A stretch of 9,925 bases of DNA, taken from Spirochaeta sp. Its GTDB lineage: Bacteria; Spirochaetota; Spirochaetia; DSM-27196; Alkalispirochaetaceae. Within the stretch, counting starts at the first letter, position 1, and every line of letters starts with the position of its first letter. Positions 1-6,863 of this stretch are shown in pieces. Location of the stretch: the NCBI GenBank assembly GCA_007117185.1, contig SKHA01000169.1, forward strand, positions 1 to 9,925, given 5' to 3'. The position numbers and the translations under genes were made by a program. The notes beneath the pieces were generated by a model. It was not told where the DNA came from, made no database searches, and saw nothing but the letters and a program-made list of their open reading frames with translations.

Positions 1-241
1 CGCCCTCGTCAGGCAGGAAGACGTCCACCGGTGCGATGTAGGGGCGACAGGGCTTGCCGGAAAAATACGCGTCCAGTTGTACGTACACCTTCGCCAGAAT
101 GGCCTGATGCACCCTCCGCGGCGCAGGGCTCATGTTGTGGGCGACGCCGTGGATCAGCTCCCAGCGTTCCTCGGCGGGCCAGAGGCGATAATCTCCGTAG
201 GTGTAGCGTTCGGTACGCTTCACCGGGCTGGTGCCGTGCAC
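1..241 (-). CDS. Uma2 family endonuclease-like protein (DUF820), N-terminal part, cut by the window edge
   Basis: The minus strand reads into the window edge for 80 codons without a stop. The translation carries the usual Uma2/DUF820 opening: a YTYGDYRLW segment (residues 13-21), ERWELIHG (25-32), a MSPAPRR segment (37-43) followed by HQ, and GKPCRPYIAPVDVFLPDEG near the break. Uma2 proteins have a PD-(D/E)XK nuclease-like fold and often occur in many copies in cyanobacteria and some spirochaetes; their biological role is largely unknown. The catalytic region lies outside the window. The start is uncertain. GTG at 241 is used here because the reading frame upstream has no ATG and meets a stop near 290; a second GTG lies at 223. 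The ribosome-binding signal is poor. The gene follows the phosphodiesterase gene after 51 nt on the same strand, so it may be co-transcribed or have its own promoter. Confidence 0.8.
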   Translation of the reverse strand, partial: MHGTSPVKRTERYTYGDYRLWPAEERWELIHGVAHNMSPAPRRVHQAILAKVYVQLDAYFSGKPCRPYIAPVDVFLPDEG

Positions 242-252
242 AACCTCACTTA

Positions 253-267
253 TATACTCAGAGTATA
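253..267. promoter_or_regulatory. Perfect palindrome (7-1-7) upstream of the Uma2-like gene, possible operator
   Basis: The sequence TATACTC-A-GAGTATA is a perfect inverted repeat with a one-base centre, in the 51-bp gap between the phosphodiesterase stop and the Uma2-like start. Its AT-rich arms contain TATACT and overlap TATATA, so it could coincide with a -10 box of a promoter reading to the left. No convincing -35 box was found. Use as an operator is inferred from symmetry and position only. A short CCCC/GGGG hairpin sits next to it at 275-287. Confidence 0.4.
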
Positions 268-292
268 CCAGAATCCCCGCAGAGGGGTATCG

Positions 293-1012
293 TCACATCA
301 AATCAAGAAGTCTGTCGGGAAAGTTGGTGATGATGCCGTTGATGCCGGTGGCCAGGATTCTCTGCATCTCCAGATCATCGTTCACCGTATAGGTATTGAC
401 CAGAAAACCCTCGTCCTGTGCAGCTCTGACGAACGCAGCGTCAACAAATCCGCGGTCCGGGTGCAGCGCGTCGGCTCGCACCGATCGGGCGTAACTCCAC
501 AGATCAACCAGACGCCCTGCGAATATGATACCCGTGGTTATCGAAGAGTCGATCTCCTTCACCTTGAGGACACTGGCGTGATTGAACGATGAGACGATAG
601 CTCGATCGGCAAGCTTGAACCGCCGTAACGCCGCGATCACCTGTTCTTCCATGTCCGGGTACCCTATCAGACCATTCTTGAGCTCAATGTTGACCACCGC
701 ATCATGATCTGCCAGGAACCCCAGGACTTCCTCCAGATGGGGCACTGTGTCCTCATGGAGAATATCTTTCGATCGGGTACGGAGTCTCACCGTTCGCAAT
801 TCCGCCCAACTCTGATCGAAGACCCAACCCTGGGAGTTGGTCGAGTAATCCAGGCGTTCATCGTGAATGACAACCAACTCGCCATCCCTGGTTCGCTGCA
901 CGTCAAATTCGACACCATCAGCACCGATCGCGACAGCCTCGCGAAATGCGCGCATCGAGTTCTCTGGAAATCGACCGGAGAAACCGCGATGTGCCAGAAC
1001 ATTAGTCTTCAT
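293..1012 (-). CDS. Glycerophosphodiester phosphodiesterase, cytoplasmic UgpQ-like
   Basis: A GDPD-family enzyme of 239 residues hydrolyses glycerophosphodiesters to sn-glycerol 3-phosphate and an alcohol. In the slightly longer 243-residue numbering (start at 1024) the family residues are H12-R13 and PEN (20-22), the metal ligands E39 and D41, H54, E114 and K116 in NIELK, the SSFNH strand (145-149) and TNFPD near the end. There is no signal peptide, so it acts in the cytoplasm, like UgpQ. Two starts compete. ATG at 1012 has GGAG six bases upstream, and that SD lies within the first codons of the longer frame; ATG at 1024 has none, so 1012 is preferred. It lies 73 nt downstream of the binding-protein gene, after a hairpin, and probably belongs to the same operon. 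This suggests that the transporter brings in a glycerophosphodiester or related phosphate ester. Confidence 0.93.
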   Translation of the reverse strand: MKTNVLAHRGFSGRFPENSMRAFREAVAIGADGVEFDVQRTRDGELVVIHDERLDYSTNSQGWVFDQSWAELRTVRLRTRSKDILHEDTVPHLEEVLGFLADHDAVVNIELKNGLIGYPDMEEQVIAALRRFKLADRAIVSSFNHASVLKVKEIDSSITTGIIFAGRLVDLWSYARSVRADALHPDRGFVDAAFVRAAQDEGFLVNTYTVNDDLEMQRILATGINGIITNFPDRLLDLM

Positions 1013-1051
1013 GTGTTGCTCCATTGTGGTCGTGCAGACCAGAGAGGGAAA

Positions 1052-1076
1052 CCCGCCGGGCCCAGGCCCCGACGGG
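1052..1076 (-). terminator. GC-rich hairpin after the substrate-binding-protein gene, weak terminator or mRNA stabiliser
   Basis: Read on the minus strand, a nine-base arm CCCGTCGGG pairs with CCCGGCGGG (one G-U pair) around a seven-base loop and is followed by only TTT. It begins 10 nt after the stop codon of the binding-protein gene. The short T tract suggests incomplete termination. A hairpin here fits the common pattern in which the binding-protein transcript is more abundant than downstream genes, with read-through into the phosphodiesterase gene. Confidence 0.5.
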
Positions 1077-1085
1077 AGAAAAAAC

Positions 1086-2249
1086 CTACTGCTGCATCAA
1101 AACGTTACGGACGAAATCCGAGATCATCAGATCCTTGTAGGGTGCGGGAAACCACGCCAGAGCGTTGTTTGCCCGATCTTCTTCAGAAAGCAGGGTGCCT
1201 TCCATCTCAATGTCGATACGAGCGGGGTACGCCCCGACCATCTCAAACTTCTTCCGCTGCTGTTCAACCGTGGTCAGGTGATGGATGAAAAGCGCTGCCG
1301 CAGCCGGGTTGGGGGCGTTATGCAGGATTCCCATGGTGTCACCGCCGCCGGCGGCACCCATTTCCGGAATGTACATCCGTGCCCGGGAGAAGATGTTGCC
1401 CCGGTTGATCATGTCCTGGACGTTGTCGTCCCAGCCGAAGGTCATCGCCATCTCGCCGTCGTTGATCCGAACGATGGAGTCGTTGTTGGACACGGTAAAG
1501 GTAAGCTTGTCCTTGCGCTGGTTGAACCAGTCCCAGACCAGATTCCAGTTGGCCACTTTGGCCGGATCCACTTCTTCGTCTCCTACGTACTGCTCAAGAC
1601 CACCGGCAACGTGGTGAATGACGGTGTGCACAAAGGACTGTCCGGAACCACCCCGGGACGGATCGTTGAAACCAAACTGACGCGGGTTCGCGTCGATCCA
1701 CGCTTCAAGCTCTGTAAACGTCTGCGGTGGGTTACTCACCCGCTGGGGATCGTAGAGGATACCCGTCTGGTTCCGGTGCAGGGGGGTCAGGTAGCCGTTG
1801 GTCAGCACGCCTTCCTGCATTTCCCAGAGAGCAGGCGCCAGGTGCTCCGCATCGGGGATGATGTTCTGCAGGGGACCGTAAAACAAACCGAGATCCAGGG
1901 TGGTCTTGACCCACTGGCCCCCAACAACCATCGCATCAACGGTGCCCACAGCGCGGTTCTGCTCGGCGATCACCTTATTGAAGTTGGCCGTCTGGTCTCC
2001 GATGACCAGATTCACCCTGATTCCGTACTCCGCCTCAAAATCTTCAGCGGCTTCCCGGAAATAGTCGGGGAAATACCACGCGTAGAAGATAACCTGTCCT
2101 TCCGCCTTCGCCGCATCGACGATTTCGTTCCAGCTCGCCGACTGCAGGTCCAGACTCGGTGCCTGAACCTGGGGCTCCCGTGATCCCGCGGCAAAGAGCA
2201 TGCCCACTGTCAACAATCCGACAACAAATACTGCCAGAATCTTCTTCAT
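1086..2249 (-). CDS. ABC transporter periplasmic substrate-binding protein
   Basis: The protein has 387 residues, a normal length for a type II periplasmic binding protein. It starts with a Sec signal peptide (MKKILAVF..., hydrophobic core about 4-20) ending in FAAGS. There is no lipobox cysteine, so it is probably a free periplasmic protein. The mature part has the pattern of the PotD/Fe3+/2-aminoethylphosphonate cluster: AEGQVIFYAWYFPDYF, then FEAEYGIRVNLV (about 72-83), TANFNKVIAEQ, and a C-terminal NPAAAALFIHHL segment typical of this group. The start is secure: GGAGG stands about seven bases before ATG. It captures the substrate for the two permeases encoded just upstream (31-nt gap). 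The ligand cannot be read from the sequence; the adjacent phosphodiesterase gene favours an organic phosphate. The strong SD fits the high binding-protein levels usual in such systems. Confidence 0.9.
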   Translation of the reverse strand: MKKILAVFVVGLLTVGMLFAAGSREPQVQAPSLDLQSASWNEIVDAAKAEGQVIFYAWYFPDYFREAAEDFEAEYGIRVNLVIGDQTANFNKVIAEQNRAVGTVDAMVVGGQWVKTTLDLGLFYGPLQNIIPDAEHLAPALWEMQEGVLTNGYLTPLHRNQTGILYDPQRVSNPPQTFTELEAWIDANPRQFGFNDPSRGGSGQSFVHTVIHHVAGGLEQYVGDEEVDPAKVANWNLVWDWFNQRKDKLTFTVSNNDSIVRINDGEMAMTFGWDDNVQDMINRGNIFSRARMYIPEMGAAGGGDTMGILHNAPNPAAAALFIHHLTTVEQQRKKFEMVGAYPARIDIEMEGTLLSEEDRANNALAWFPAPYKDLMISDFVRNVLMQQ

Positions 2250-2280
2250 AACACACCTCCAGTGTAATTTTTCTTTAGCA

Positions 2281-3159
2281 TTACATCTTTCCCAAAGATG
2301 CTGCTAAATAATCTGATTTAAGAAACCGCTCTACGATGAAGAGCATGACGATGTTCGGCGCCATCATGATCAGGGCAACCACCGAGGCGTTGGTCCGAAT
2401 GAAGTTGTATCCCATGAAGGAAAACAGAATCGTCGGTATCGTCTCGTAGGTCGGCGTTCCGATGACAAAGGTCAGGTTGAACTCTTCGATGCTGGTGACA
2501 AAGGCGAAGATCATCCCGGCGAGGAGACCCGGGCGGATCATCGGCAGGAAGATCTCCCGAATCTTCACCCAGGTGCCGGCACCAAGGTTTTCCGCGGCGT
2601 CGATCACGTCCTGCGGAATGGACGCGAAACTCGTTGTCAGTACCCGGACCATGTAGGGCATACCCATCAGCGTGTGTGCCAGAACCAGTCCGAAGAAGGT
2701 CTGACTGAGGCCAATACCGGCAAACACACGGCTCAGAAAGAGCGCGACAACCATGCCGGGCATGATGATCGGCAGCAGCACGATGAGCATGAAGAACTTC
2801 CGGCCGGGCACGCGTTTTCGTCCCAGCACGTACGCAGTCGGCAGGGACAGGACAAACGAGAGCAGCACAGCCAGCGGCGCGACGGTGTAACTCGTCCGCA
2901 GTGCCCGAACGATATTGGTATAGCGGAAGACGAACTTCCAGGGTTCAAAGGAGAAACTCTGCGGCAGGATATCCGGAAACGACCACGGGTTGGCCGGGTC
3001 GACCAGAGACCACATGACCGCCATGAAGATGGGTATACCCACCCAGATGATCTGAACCGCAACAAAGAACGCGGTCAGCAGGATATAAAACTGCTTCTTT
3101 CTCTTTGCCTGTCGTACGTGAAGCGGTGTCCCCGCCTGCGTCTCAATAATAGCGGACAT
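2281..3159 (-). CDS. ABC transporter inner-membrane permease, PotC-like
   Basis: A binding-protein-dependent transport permease of 292 residues with about six membrane helices (first at about 25-51, last at about 257-277). The EAA loop that contacts the ATPase is clear at about 184-213, with DAAENLGAG followed by FLPMIRPGLL. It forms the membrane channel with the permease encoded immediately upstream. The longer frame starting at 3189 is rejected. ATG at 3159 lies one base after the stop of the preceding gene and has AGAGGG nine bases upstream, so the two genes are translationally coupled. The family is MetI-like (PotC/AfuB-type), used for polyamines, iron, thiamine, phosphonates and sugar phosphates, so family alone does not fix the substrate. 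Confidence 0.92.
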   Translation of the reverse strand: MSAIIETQAGTPLHVRQAKRKKQFYILLTAFFVAVQIIWVGIPIFMAVMWSLVDPANPWSFPDILPQSFSFEPWKFVFRYTNIVRALRTSYTVAPLAVLLSFVLSLPTAYVLGRKRVPGRKFFMLIVLLPIIMPGMVVALFLSRVFAGIGLSQTFFGLVLAHTLMGMPYMVRVLTTSFASIPQDVIDAAENLGAGTWVKIREIFLPMIRPGLLAGMIFAFVTSIEEFNLTFVIGTPTYETIPTILFSFMGYNFIRTNASVVALIMMAPNIVMLFIVERFLKSDYLAASLGKM

Positions 3160-3160
3160 A

Positions 3161-4015
3161 TCAGTCTTCCCTCTGTACCAGCCCGGCAAACCGGGAGTAC
3201 GCCCAGATTACAAAGAACGTTGTGAAGATGATGATTATTCCCAGCACCGCAGCCTGGTCCCACTCCTGGTACAGCGTTGCCATCACGTGCATCCGCACCG
3301 CCACCGAAGACGGATAGATCGGTCCGGCCACACTGAAAATGGGAAAGTCCCCGAACGCCTTGATGAACATCAGGATCATGGAAACAAGAATTCCCGGCAT
3401 TGCCAGAGGTATGTAGATCCTGAACAGAATCGACAGGTATCCCGCCCCAAGATTTCGTGCCGCGTCAACGGTATCGTCACGGATAGATGCGATCGATGCC
3501 ATCACGATCAGCAGAACGAAGGGGAGATTCTTCCAGATCTGGATGAAGATCACCCCCCAGCCGAAGCGGTCGTTCAGCATCCGCATCGGCTCCTTGATGA
3601 TGTTCAGTCGCAGCAGGAAGGTGTTCACCAGGCCGTGGAAGGACAGCAGGTTCACGATCAGGAACGCTGCCACCAGCGCCGGTATAAACAGGGGAATCTT
3701 CACCAGCGATCCGAGCATCCCCTTGCCTGCGCCACCCTTACGAAAGAAGAGCGCCAGAGGAAACGCGAACAGAAGGGTTCCTACGGAACTCATCACACCC
3801 ATCTTCAAGGAGAACCGGATCGAATCGAGGGATTCCCGGGCCAGAAACACCTGGACCCAGTTGTCCAGGGTAAACTCGGACCGCCCGGTGATGCTGAACA
3901 GACCAAAACTTTGTGCAAAGGTCAAAAAGATTGAGGACCCGATGAAGAGCAGAATAAAACCCACTCCCGGCACGAGCATCAGGTAGTTGATCAACGACGC
4001 GTCTTTGTTCCTCAC
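3161..4015 (-). CDS. ABC transporter inner-membrane permease, PotB-like
   Basis: A 284-residue permease with about six membrane helices (the first at about 11-36). It carries the EAA loop at about 180-209 (DAARNLGAG, then IYIPLAMPGIL). It is the heterodimer partner of the next permease. The start is GTG at 4015, three bases after the ATPase stop codon. The AGGGGG six bases before GTG lies in the last codons of the ATPase gene, which indicates translational coupling. The stop is one base before the next gene's ATG. The protein is of normal length for the PotB family, with no sign of truncation. Confidence 0.92.
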   Translation of the reverse strand: MRNKDASLINYLMLVPGVGFILLFIGSSIFLTFAQSFGLFSITGRSEFTLDNWVQVFLARESLDSIRFSLKMGVMSSVGTLLFAFPLALFFRKGGAGKGMLGSLVKIPLFIPALVAAFLIVNLLSFHGLVNTFLLRLNIIKEPMRMLNDRFGWGVIFIQIWKNLPFVLLIVMASIASIRDDTVDAARNLGAGYLSILFRIYIPLAMPGILVSMILMFIKAFGDFPIFSVAGPIYPSSVAVRMHVMATLYQEWDQAAVLGIIIIFTTFFVIWAYSRFAGLVQRED

Positions 4016-4018
4016 AGA

Positions 4019-5077
4019 TCACCCCCTGAGTATGCTGAACGCGTTCTCGGGAACGGTGAACTCGATCGTGTCGCCCGAGCGAACCACATCCACTTCGTCT
4101 GTCTGTGCCCGCATCCGAAACCCGTTTACCTCGAAGAAGAGATCCGTGGTGTTGCCCATGAAAACGGTATGCAGGATGGTGCCGCGAATCCGGTTAACCC
4201 CGTTGTCGGCGCGAACCTTCATCTCTTCCGGGCGCCAGCTGAATTTCAGCGTTCCGGAACTGTCCGGCTCGGCCTTGCCCTCACCATCTATCACGACGGT
4301 GCCGAACGGCGCCTCCACGGTGTAGCGGGTGTTCTCCCTCTTCACAATTGTTCCCTCGAAGATGTTCGCCAGGCCGATAAACCCGGCGACGAAGCTTGTC
4401 AGGGGGTTGCGGTAGATTTCGTAGGGGTTGCCGATCTGCTCGATCCGGCCGTCATTCATTACGACGATCCGGTCGGAGATGGCCAACGCCTCGTCCTGAT
4501 CATGGGTCACGTAAATCGTGGTGATGCCCAGCCGTTTCTGCATTTCCCGGATCTCCACCCGCACCTGAACGCGCAACTTGGCGTCAAGATTGCTGAGGGG
4601 CTCGTCAAAGAGGAGGATCTCCGGTTCCGTCACGATAGCCCGGGCCAGGGCCACCCGCTGCTGCTGCCCGCCGGAGAGCTGCCCGGGTTTGCGGTTTTCC
4701 AGGCGCTGGAGACCCATCATCTCCAGGACTTTCGATACCCGTTGCTTCTGCTGGTCCACGGGGATCTTCTGCATCTTCAGACCGAAGCAGATGTTGTCCC
4801 ACACGCTCATGTGGGGAAAGAGCGCGTACGACTGGAAGCACATCGCGGTGTTGCGCCTGTTGGGAGGAACGTTGTTCACCAGCGTGTCCCCGAAGTAGAC
4901 CTCTCCACCGTCGGGGTAGTAGAATCCGGCGATCGTCCGCAGGGTGGTGGTCTTTCCGCACCCGGAAGGCCCAAGCAGCGTGACAAACTCTCCGTCGGCA
5001 ACGTCAAGATCGATTCCATCGACGGCGACGACGTCATCAAACTTCTTCGTAAGATTTACGATCTTCAGCAACGACAC
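4019..5077 (-). CDS. ABC transporter ATP-binding protein, PotA/FbpC/UgpC-like
   Basis: A complete importer ATPase of 352 residues. The motifs are intact: Walker A GPSGCGKT (36-43), Q-loop Q82 in CFQSYALFPH, signature LSGGQ (134-138), Walker B ILLFDEP (154-160, catalytic E159), D-loop SNLDA and switch H192 in THDQDEA. A C-terminal TOBE region (about 240-352) contains the usual FSWRPEEM segment. It powers uptake through the two permeases encoded next. The start is GTG at 5077, with GAGGGAG about seven bases upstream. It is the first gene of the operon, so its promoter lies in the 151-bp gap shared with the divergent LacI gene. No convincing -35/-10 pair was found on this strand. Closeness to UgpC/PotA is at family level only. 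Confidence 0.94.
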   Translation of the reverse strand: MSLLKIVNLTKKFDDVVAVDGIDLDVADGEFVTLLGPSGCGKTTTLRTIAGFYYPDGGEVYFGDTLVNNVPPNRRNTAMCFQSYALFPHMSVWDNICFGLKMQKIPVDQQKQRVSKVLEMMGLQRLENRKPGQLSGGQQQRVALARAIVTEPEILLFDEPLSNLDAKLRVQVRVEIREMQKRLGITTIYVTHDQDEALAISDRIVVMNDGRIEQIGNPYEIYRNPLTSFVAGFIGLANIFEGTIVKRENTRYTVEAPFGTVVIDGEGKAEPDSSGTLKFSWRPEEMKVRADNGVNRIRGTILHTVFMGNTTDLFFEVNGFRMRAQTDEVDVVRSGDTIEFTVPENAFSILRG

Positions 5078-5145
5078 TCGATATCTCCCTCTTCAGCCGG
5101 CGAGGCGGCAGGTTGAACAAAAGACTTCCGCTACGTGCAAGTAGT

Positions 5146-5183
5146 ACGCAACTTTTTGTAAAGTTTTTGCGTTGTCTTTGCGT
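5146..5183. promoter_or_regulatory. Phased TTGCGT elements in the divergent lacI/ABC promoter region, possible operators
   Basis: TTGCGT occurs at 5167-5172 and 5178-5183, 11 bp apart in the same orientation. An inverted copy (ACGCAA) lies at 5146-5151, about 21 bp from the first. Between them lies the inverted repeat AACTTT-TTGT-AAAGTT (5150-5165). The elements overlap the -35 box and spacer of the LacI-gene promoter. Spacing near one and two helical turns is what a regulator bound on one face of the DNA would use. No classical LacI-type palindrome with a central CG was found, so the link to the neighbouring LacI protein is inferred. Confidence 0.4.
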
Positions 5184-5200
5184 AAGGATCATGGTATAGT
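5172..5200 (+). promoter_or_regulatory. Sigma-70-type promoter of the LacI-family regulator gene
   Basis: TTGTCT (5172-5177) and TATAGT (5195-5200) are separated by exactly 17 bases, matching the housekeeping consensus at 4 of 6 and 5 of 6 positions. Transcription would start near 5207, leaving a leader of about 22 nt with the AAGGA site in front of the TTG start codon at 5229. Confidence 0.6.
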
Positions 5201-5228
5201 CAACAACACGATACGTCAAGGAAATAAT

Positions 5229-6242
5229 TTGAACGAAACCATTCGACTTAAGACGATAGCGGAGAATCTCGGGGTTTCGGTATCTACGGTCTCCCGGGTC
5301 CTGAACGCCAAACCGGGGATCAGCCGGAAGACCAGGGATGCGGTTCTTCAGGAGCTGCAACGGTACCGTACGCAGTTGGCTCCGGCGATCAGACAAGACG
5401 CGGACAAGCACAAGTTTATCGGCATCGTGGGAAGAAAACGTTCGGAGAAAGTGGACTCGATCTACTTCCATCACTCCATCGAAGGCTTCGAATCGGTGTT
5501 CCGCAGTTCCGGGTTTGCATCGCTGCTGGTGAGTGTGAGCGCTGAGGAGATCAACCGATCCTTCCCTCAAGAATCCCTGATGCAGGATCAGTGCGCCGGC
5601 TACATCCTTCGGGGACAGAGCTTGAGTACTCCCTTTATCCTTGAGGTCCTGTCCCTGGGAAAACCGGTGGTGCTTCTTGAGAACACGTTACCGGAACACC
5701 TGGTGGACTCGGTGATCTGCAACGACTGCGAAGGGGCACGATTCTCAACGGAGCATCTGATTCAAAAGGGTCACCGGAAAATCGTTCACATAACCGGTCC
5801 CGGAGAGTGGTACAACAACCGCGAACGGAGCAGAGGGTACCGGGAGTGCATGGTCTCTCACGGTCTGGACCCGGTGGTACTGCAACAGGAAGATACCACC
5901 CTGTACCACGGAGAAGCCGCCCTTCAGGACATTCTTGCACAGGCGCCGGGAACCACCGCGGTGTTCGCCGTGAACGACGCGATGGCCATCGGGCTTATGG
6001 AAGGGATCAGACGGACGGGACTCTCCGTTCCCGCCGACCTTGCGGTTGTCGGATTTGATGACATACCGTGGTCGGCGTTGAGCAACCCTCCCCTGACAAC
6101 GTCCCATATCCACATCGACAAGATGGGAGAGATGGCCGCCCACCGGATGATGCAGCTGATAGCAGACCCCGACGCACCTCCTGCGGAGATCAAGGTTCCG
6201 GTGAGGTTTATCGAACGGGAGTCGGTACAGCAGAGACGGTAG
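5229..6242 (+). CDS. LacI family transcriptional regulator
   Basis: A 337-residue LacI/PurR-type repressor. The N-terminal DNA-binding domain is clear: residues 6-27 contain TIAENLGVSVSTVSRVLN, followed by AKPGIS and KTRDAVLQELQ. The ligand-binding half (about 62-335) has the periplasmic-binding-protein fold with AVFAVNDAMA (244-253), VVGFDDIPWS (273-282) and PPLTT (287-291). The start is TTG at 5229, with AAGGA six bases upstream. Starting there puts the helix-turn-helix at the normal distance from the N terminus, whereas the open frame reaching back to 5172 would run over the -35 box. It is divergent from the ABC transporter and phosphodiesterase operon and most likely controls it, as well as itself, in response to the substrate or a product of it. 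The ligand is unknown. Confidence 0.93.
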   Translation: MNETIRLKTIAENLGVSVSTVSRVLNAKPGISRKTRDAVLQELQRYRTQLAPAIRQDADKHKFIGIVGRKRSEKVDSIYFHHSIEGFESVFRSSGFASLLVSVSAEEINRSFPQESLMQDQCAGYILRGQSLSTPFILEVLSLGKPVVLLENTLPEHLVDSVICNDCEGARFSTEHLIQKGHRKIVHITGPGEWYNNRERSRGYRECMVSHGLDPVVLQQEDTTLYHGEAALQDILAQAPGTTAVFAVNDAMAIGLMEGIRRTGLSVPADLAVVGFDDIPWSALSNPPLTTSHIHIDKMGEMAAHRMMQLIADPDAPPAEIKVPVRFIERESVQQRR

Positions 6243-6260
6243 TCGGGGTATCGGCGACCC

Positions 6261-6301
6261 GGGTAGCTGGCCGCCGGGTAGCTGGCCGCCGAAGGGCTAC
6301 C
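6261..6301. repeat. Tandem 15-bp repeat and hairpin between convergent genes
   Basis: GGGTAGCTGGCCGCC occurs twice in perfect tandem (6261-6275 and 6276-6290), 18 bases after the stop of the LacI gene. GGTAGC (6277-6282) can pair with GCTACC (6296-6301), which includes the stop codon of the convergent gene D. Neither strand has a T tract after the stem, so this is at best an atypical bidirectional transcription barrier. It could also be a simple replication-slippage duplication. Confidence 0.55.
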
Positions 6302-6863
6302 GCAATCTGTGCTTCTCCTTCTCGTACAACTCGTCCATGTAGGTGTCCACGCTCTCCATAATCCGGGCGTTGGTCTTGTCCCAGACGTGGCGCACGTTGC
6401 GCAGGGTCATCGTCTTGATGTCCTTCTGGATATTGCTGCGTTCGATCTCCTCCAGCTTGGCGGTGAGCATCATCCCGGCTTTGATGAGGGTGTCGGAGAT
6501 CTCCTCGGAATGGGAGAGCCCCATCTCCTTCATCATCTCCAGCTGCGCCTTCTCCAGCGACATGATCGCCTTCTGCGCCTCCAGGGTGATCGTCTTGGCC
6601 TCTACGTCCTTGCGGGCCAGCAGGTAATTCTCGTAGGTGTCAAGGTGGTGGTTGATCTCCCGCTGCTTGGCCACAAAGACTGCCCGCATCAGCTGCTTGC
6701 GGTAACGGTACTTGTCTACCGCCGTGAGGGTCTGGTCGGTATCAATCGCCCGAAGCTCGCGACTGAAATCCTGGGTGTTGGTCAGGTCCTTGGGGCTGTA
6801 CTTGGCCAGCGCCGCGTCCTCGCTCACCGTTGCCAGCTCACTGCGATCGTTCCATCCTGCCAT
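6297..6863 (-). CDS. Gene D: soluble coiled-coil protein of unknown function
   Basis: This 188-residue protein is not recognised. It has no signal peptide or membrane segment. From about residue 30 it is strongly charged and predicted helical, with heptad-like stretches at about 83-115 (VEAKTITLEAQKAIMSLEKA region) and 131-150, and a charged tail ending KEKHRLR. It is therefore probably a cytoplasmic helical adaptor or filament-forming protein. The start is firm: AGGAGG stands five bases before ATG at 6863, and the longer open frame to 7211 has shadow-like composition. The gene overlaps the end of gene C by 26 nt and is the last of the four-gene operon. Its strong SD suggests it is made in excess over the membrane components. 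Its charged composition differs from the GC-rich, Arg/Ala-rich gene C. A function with the membrane proteins A-C is inferred from the operon only. Confidence 0.88.
   Translation of the reverse strand: MAGWNDRSELATVSEDAALAKYSPKDLTNTQDFSRELRAIDTDQTLTAVDKYRYRKQLMRAVFVAKQREINHHLDTYENYLLARKDVEAKTITLEAQKAIMSLEKAQLEMMKEMGLSHSEEISDTLIKAGMMLTAKLEEIERSNIQKDIKTMTLRNVRHVWDKTNARIMESVDTYMDELYEKEKHRLR

Noticed and set aside
275..287. Short CCCC/GGGG hairpin after the phosphodiesterase gene as a terminator
   Set aside because: Only four base pairs and no T tract follow on the minus strand; too weak to call.
867..2183. Long plus-strand open frame opposite the binding-protein gene
   Set aside because: It is antisense to a clear substrate-binding protein, has no family motif, and is Arg/His/Val-rich as expected for a shadow frame in GC-rich DNA.
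4169..5116. Long plus-strand open frame opposite the ATPase gene
   Set aside because: It lies antisense to a gene with all ABC ATPase motifs intact; its composition is that of a shadow frame.
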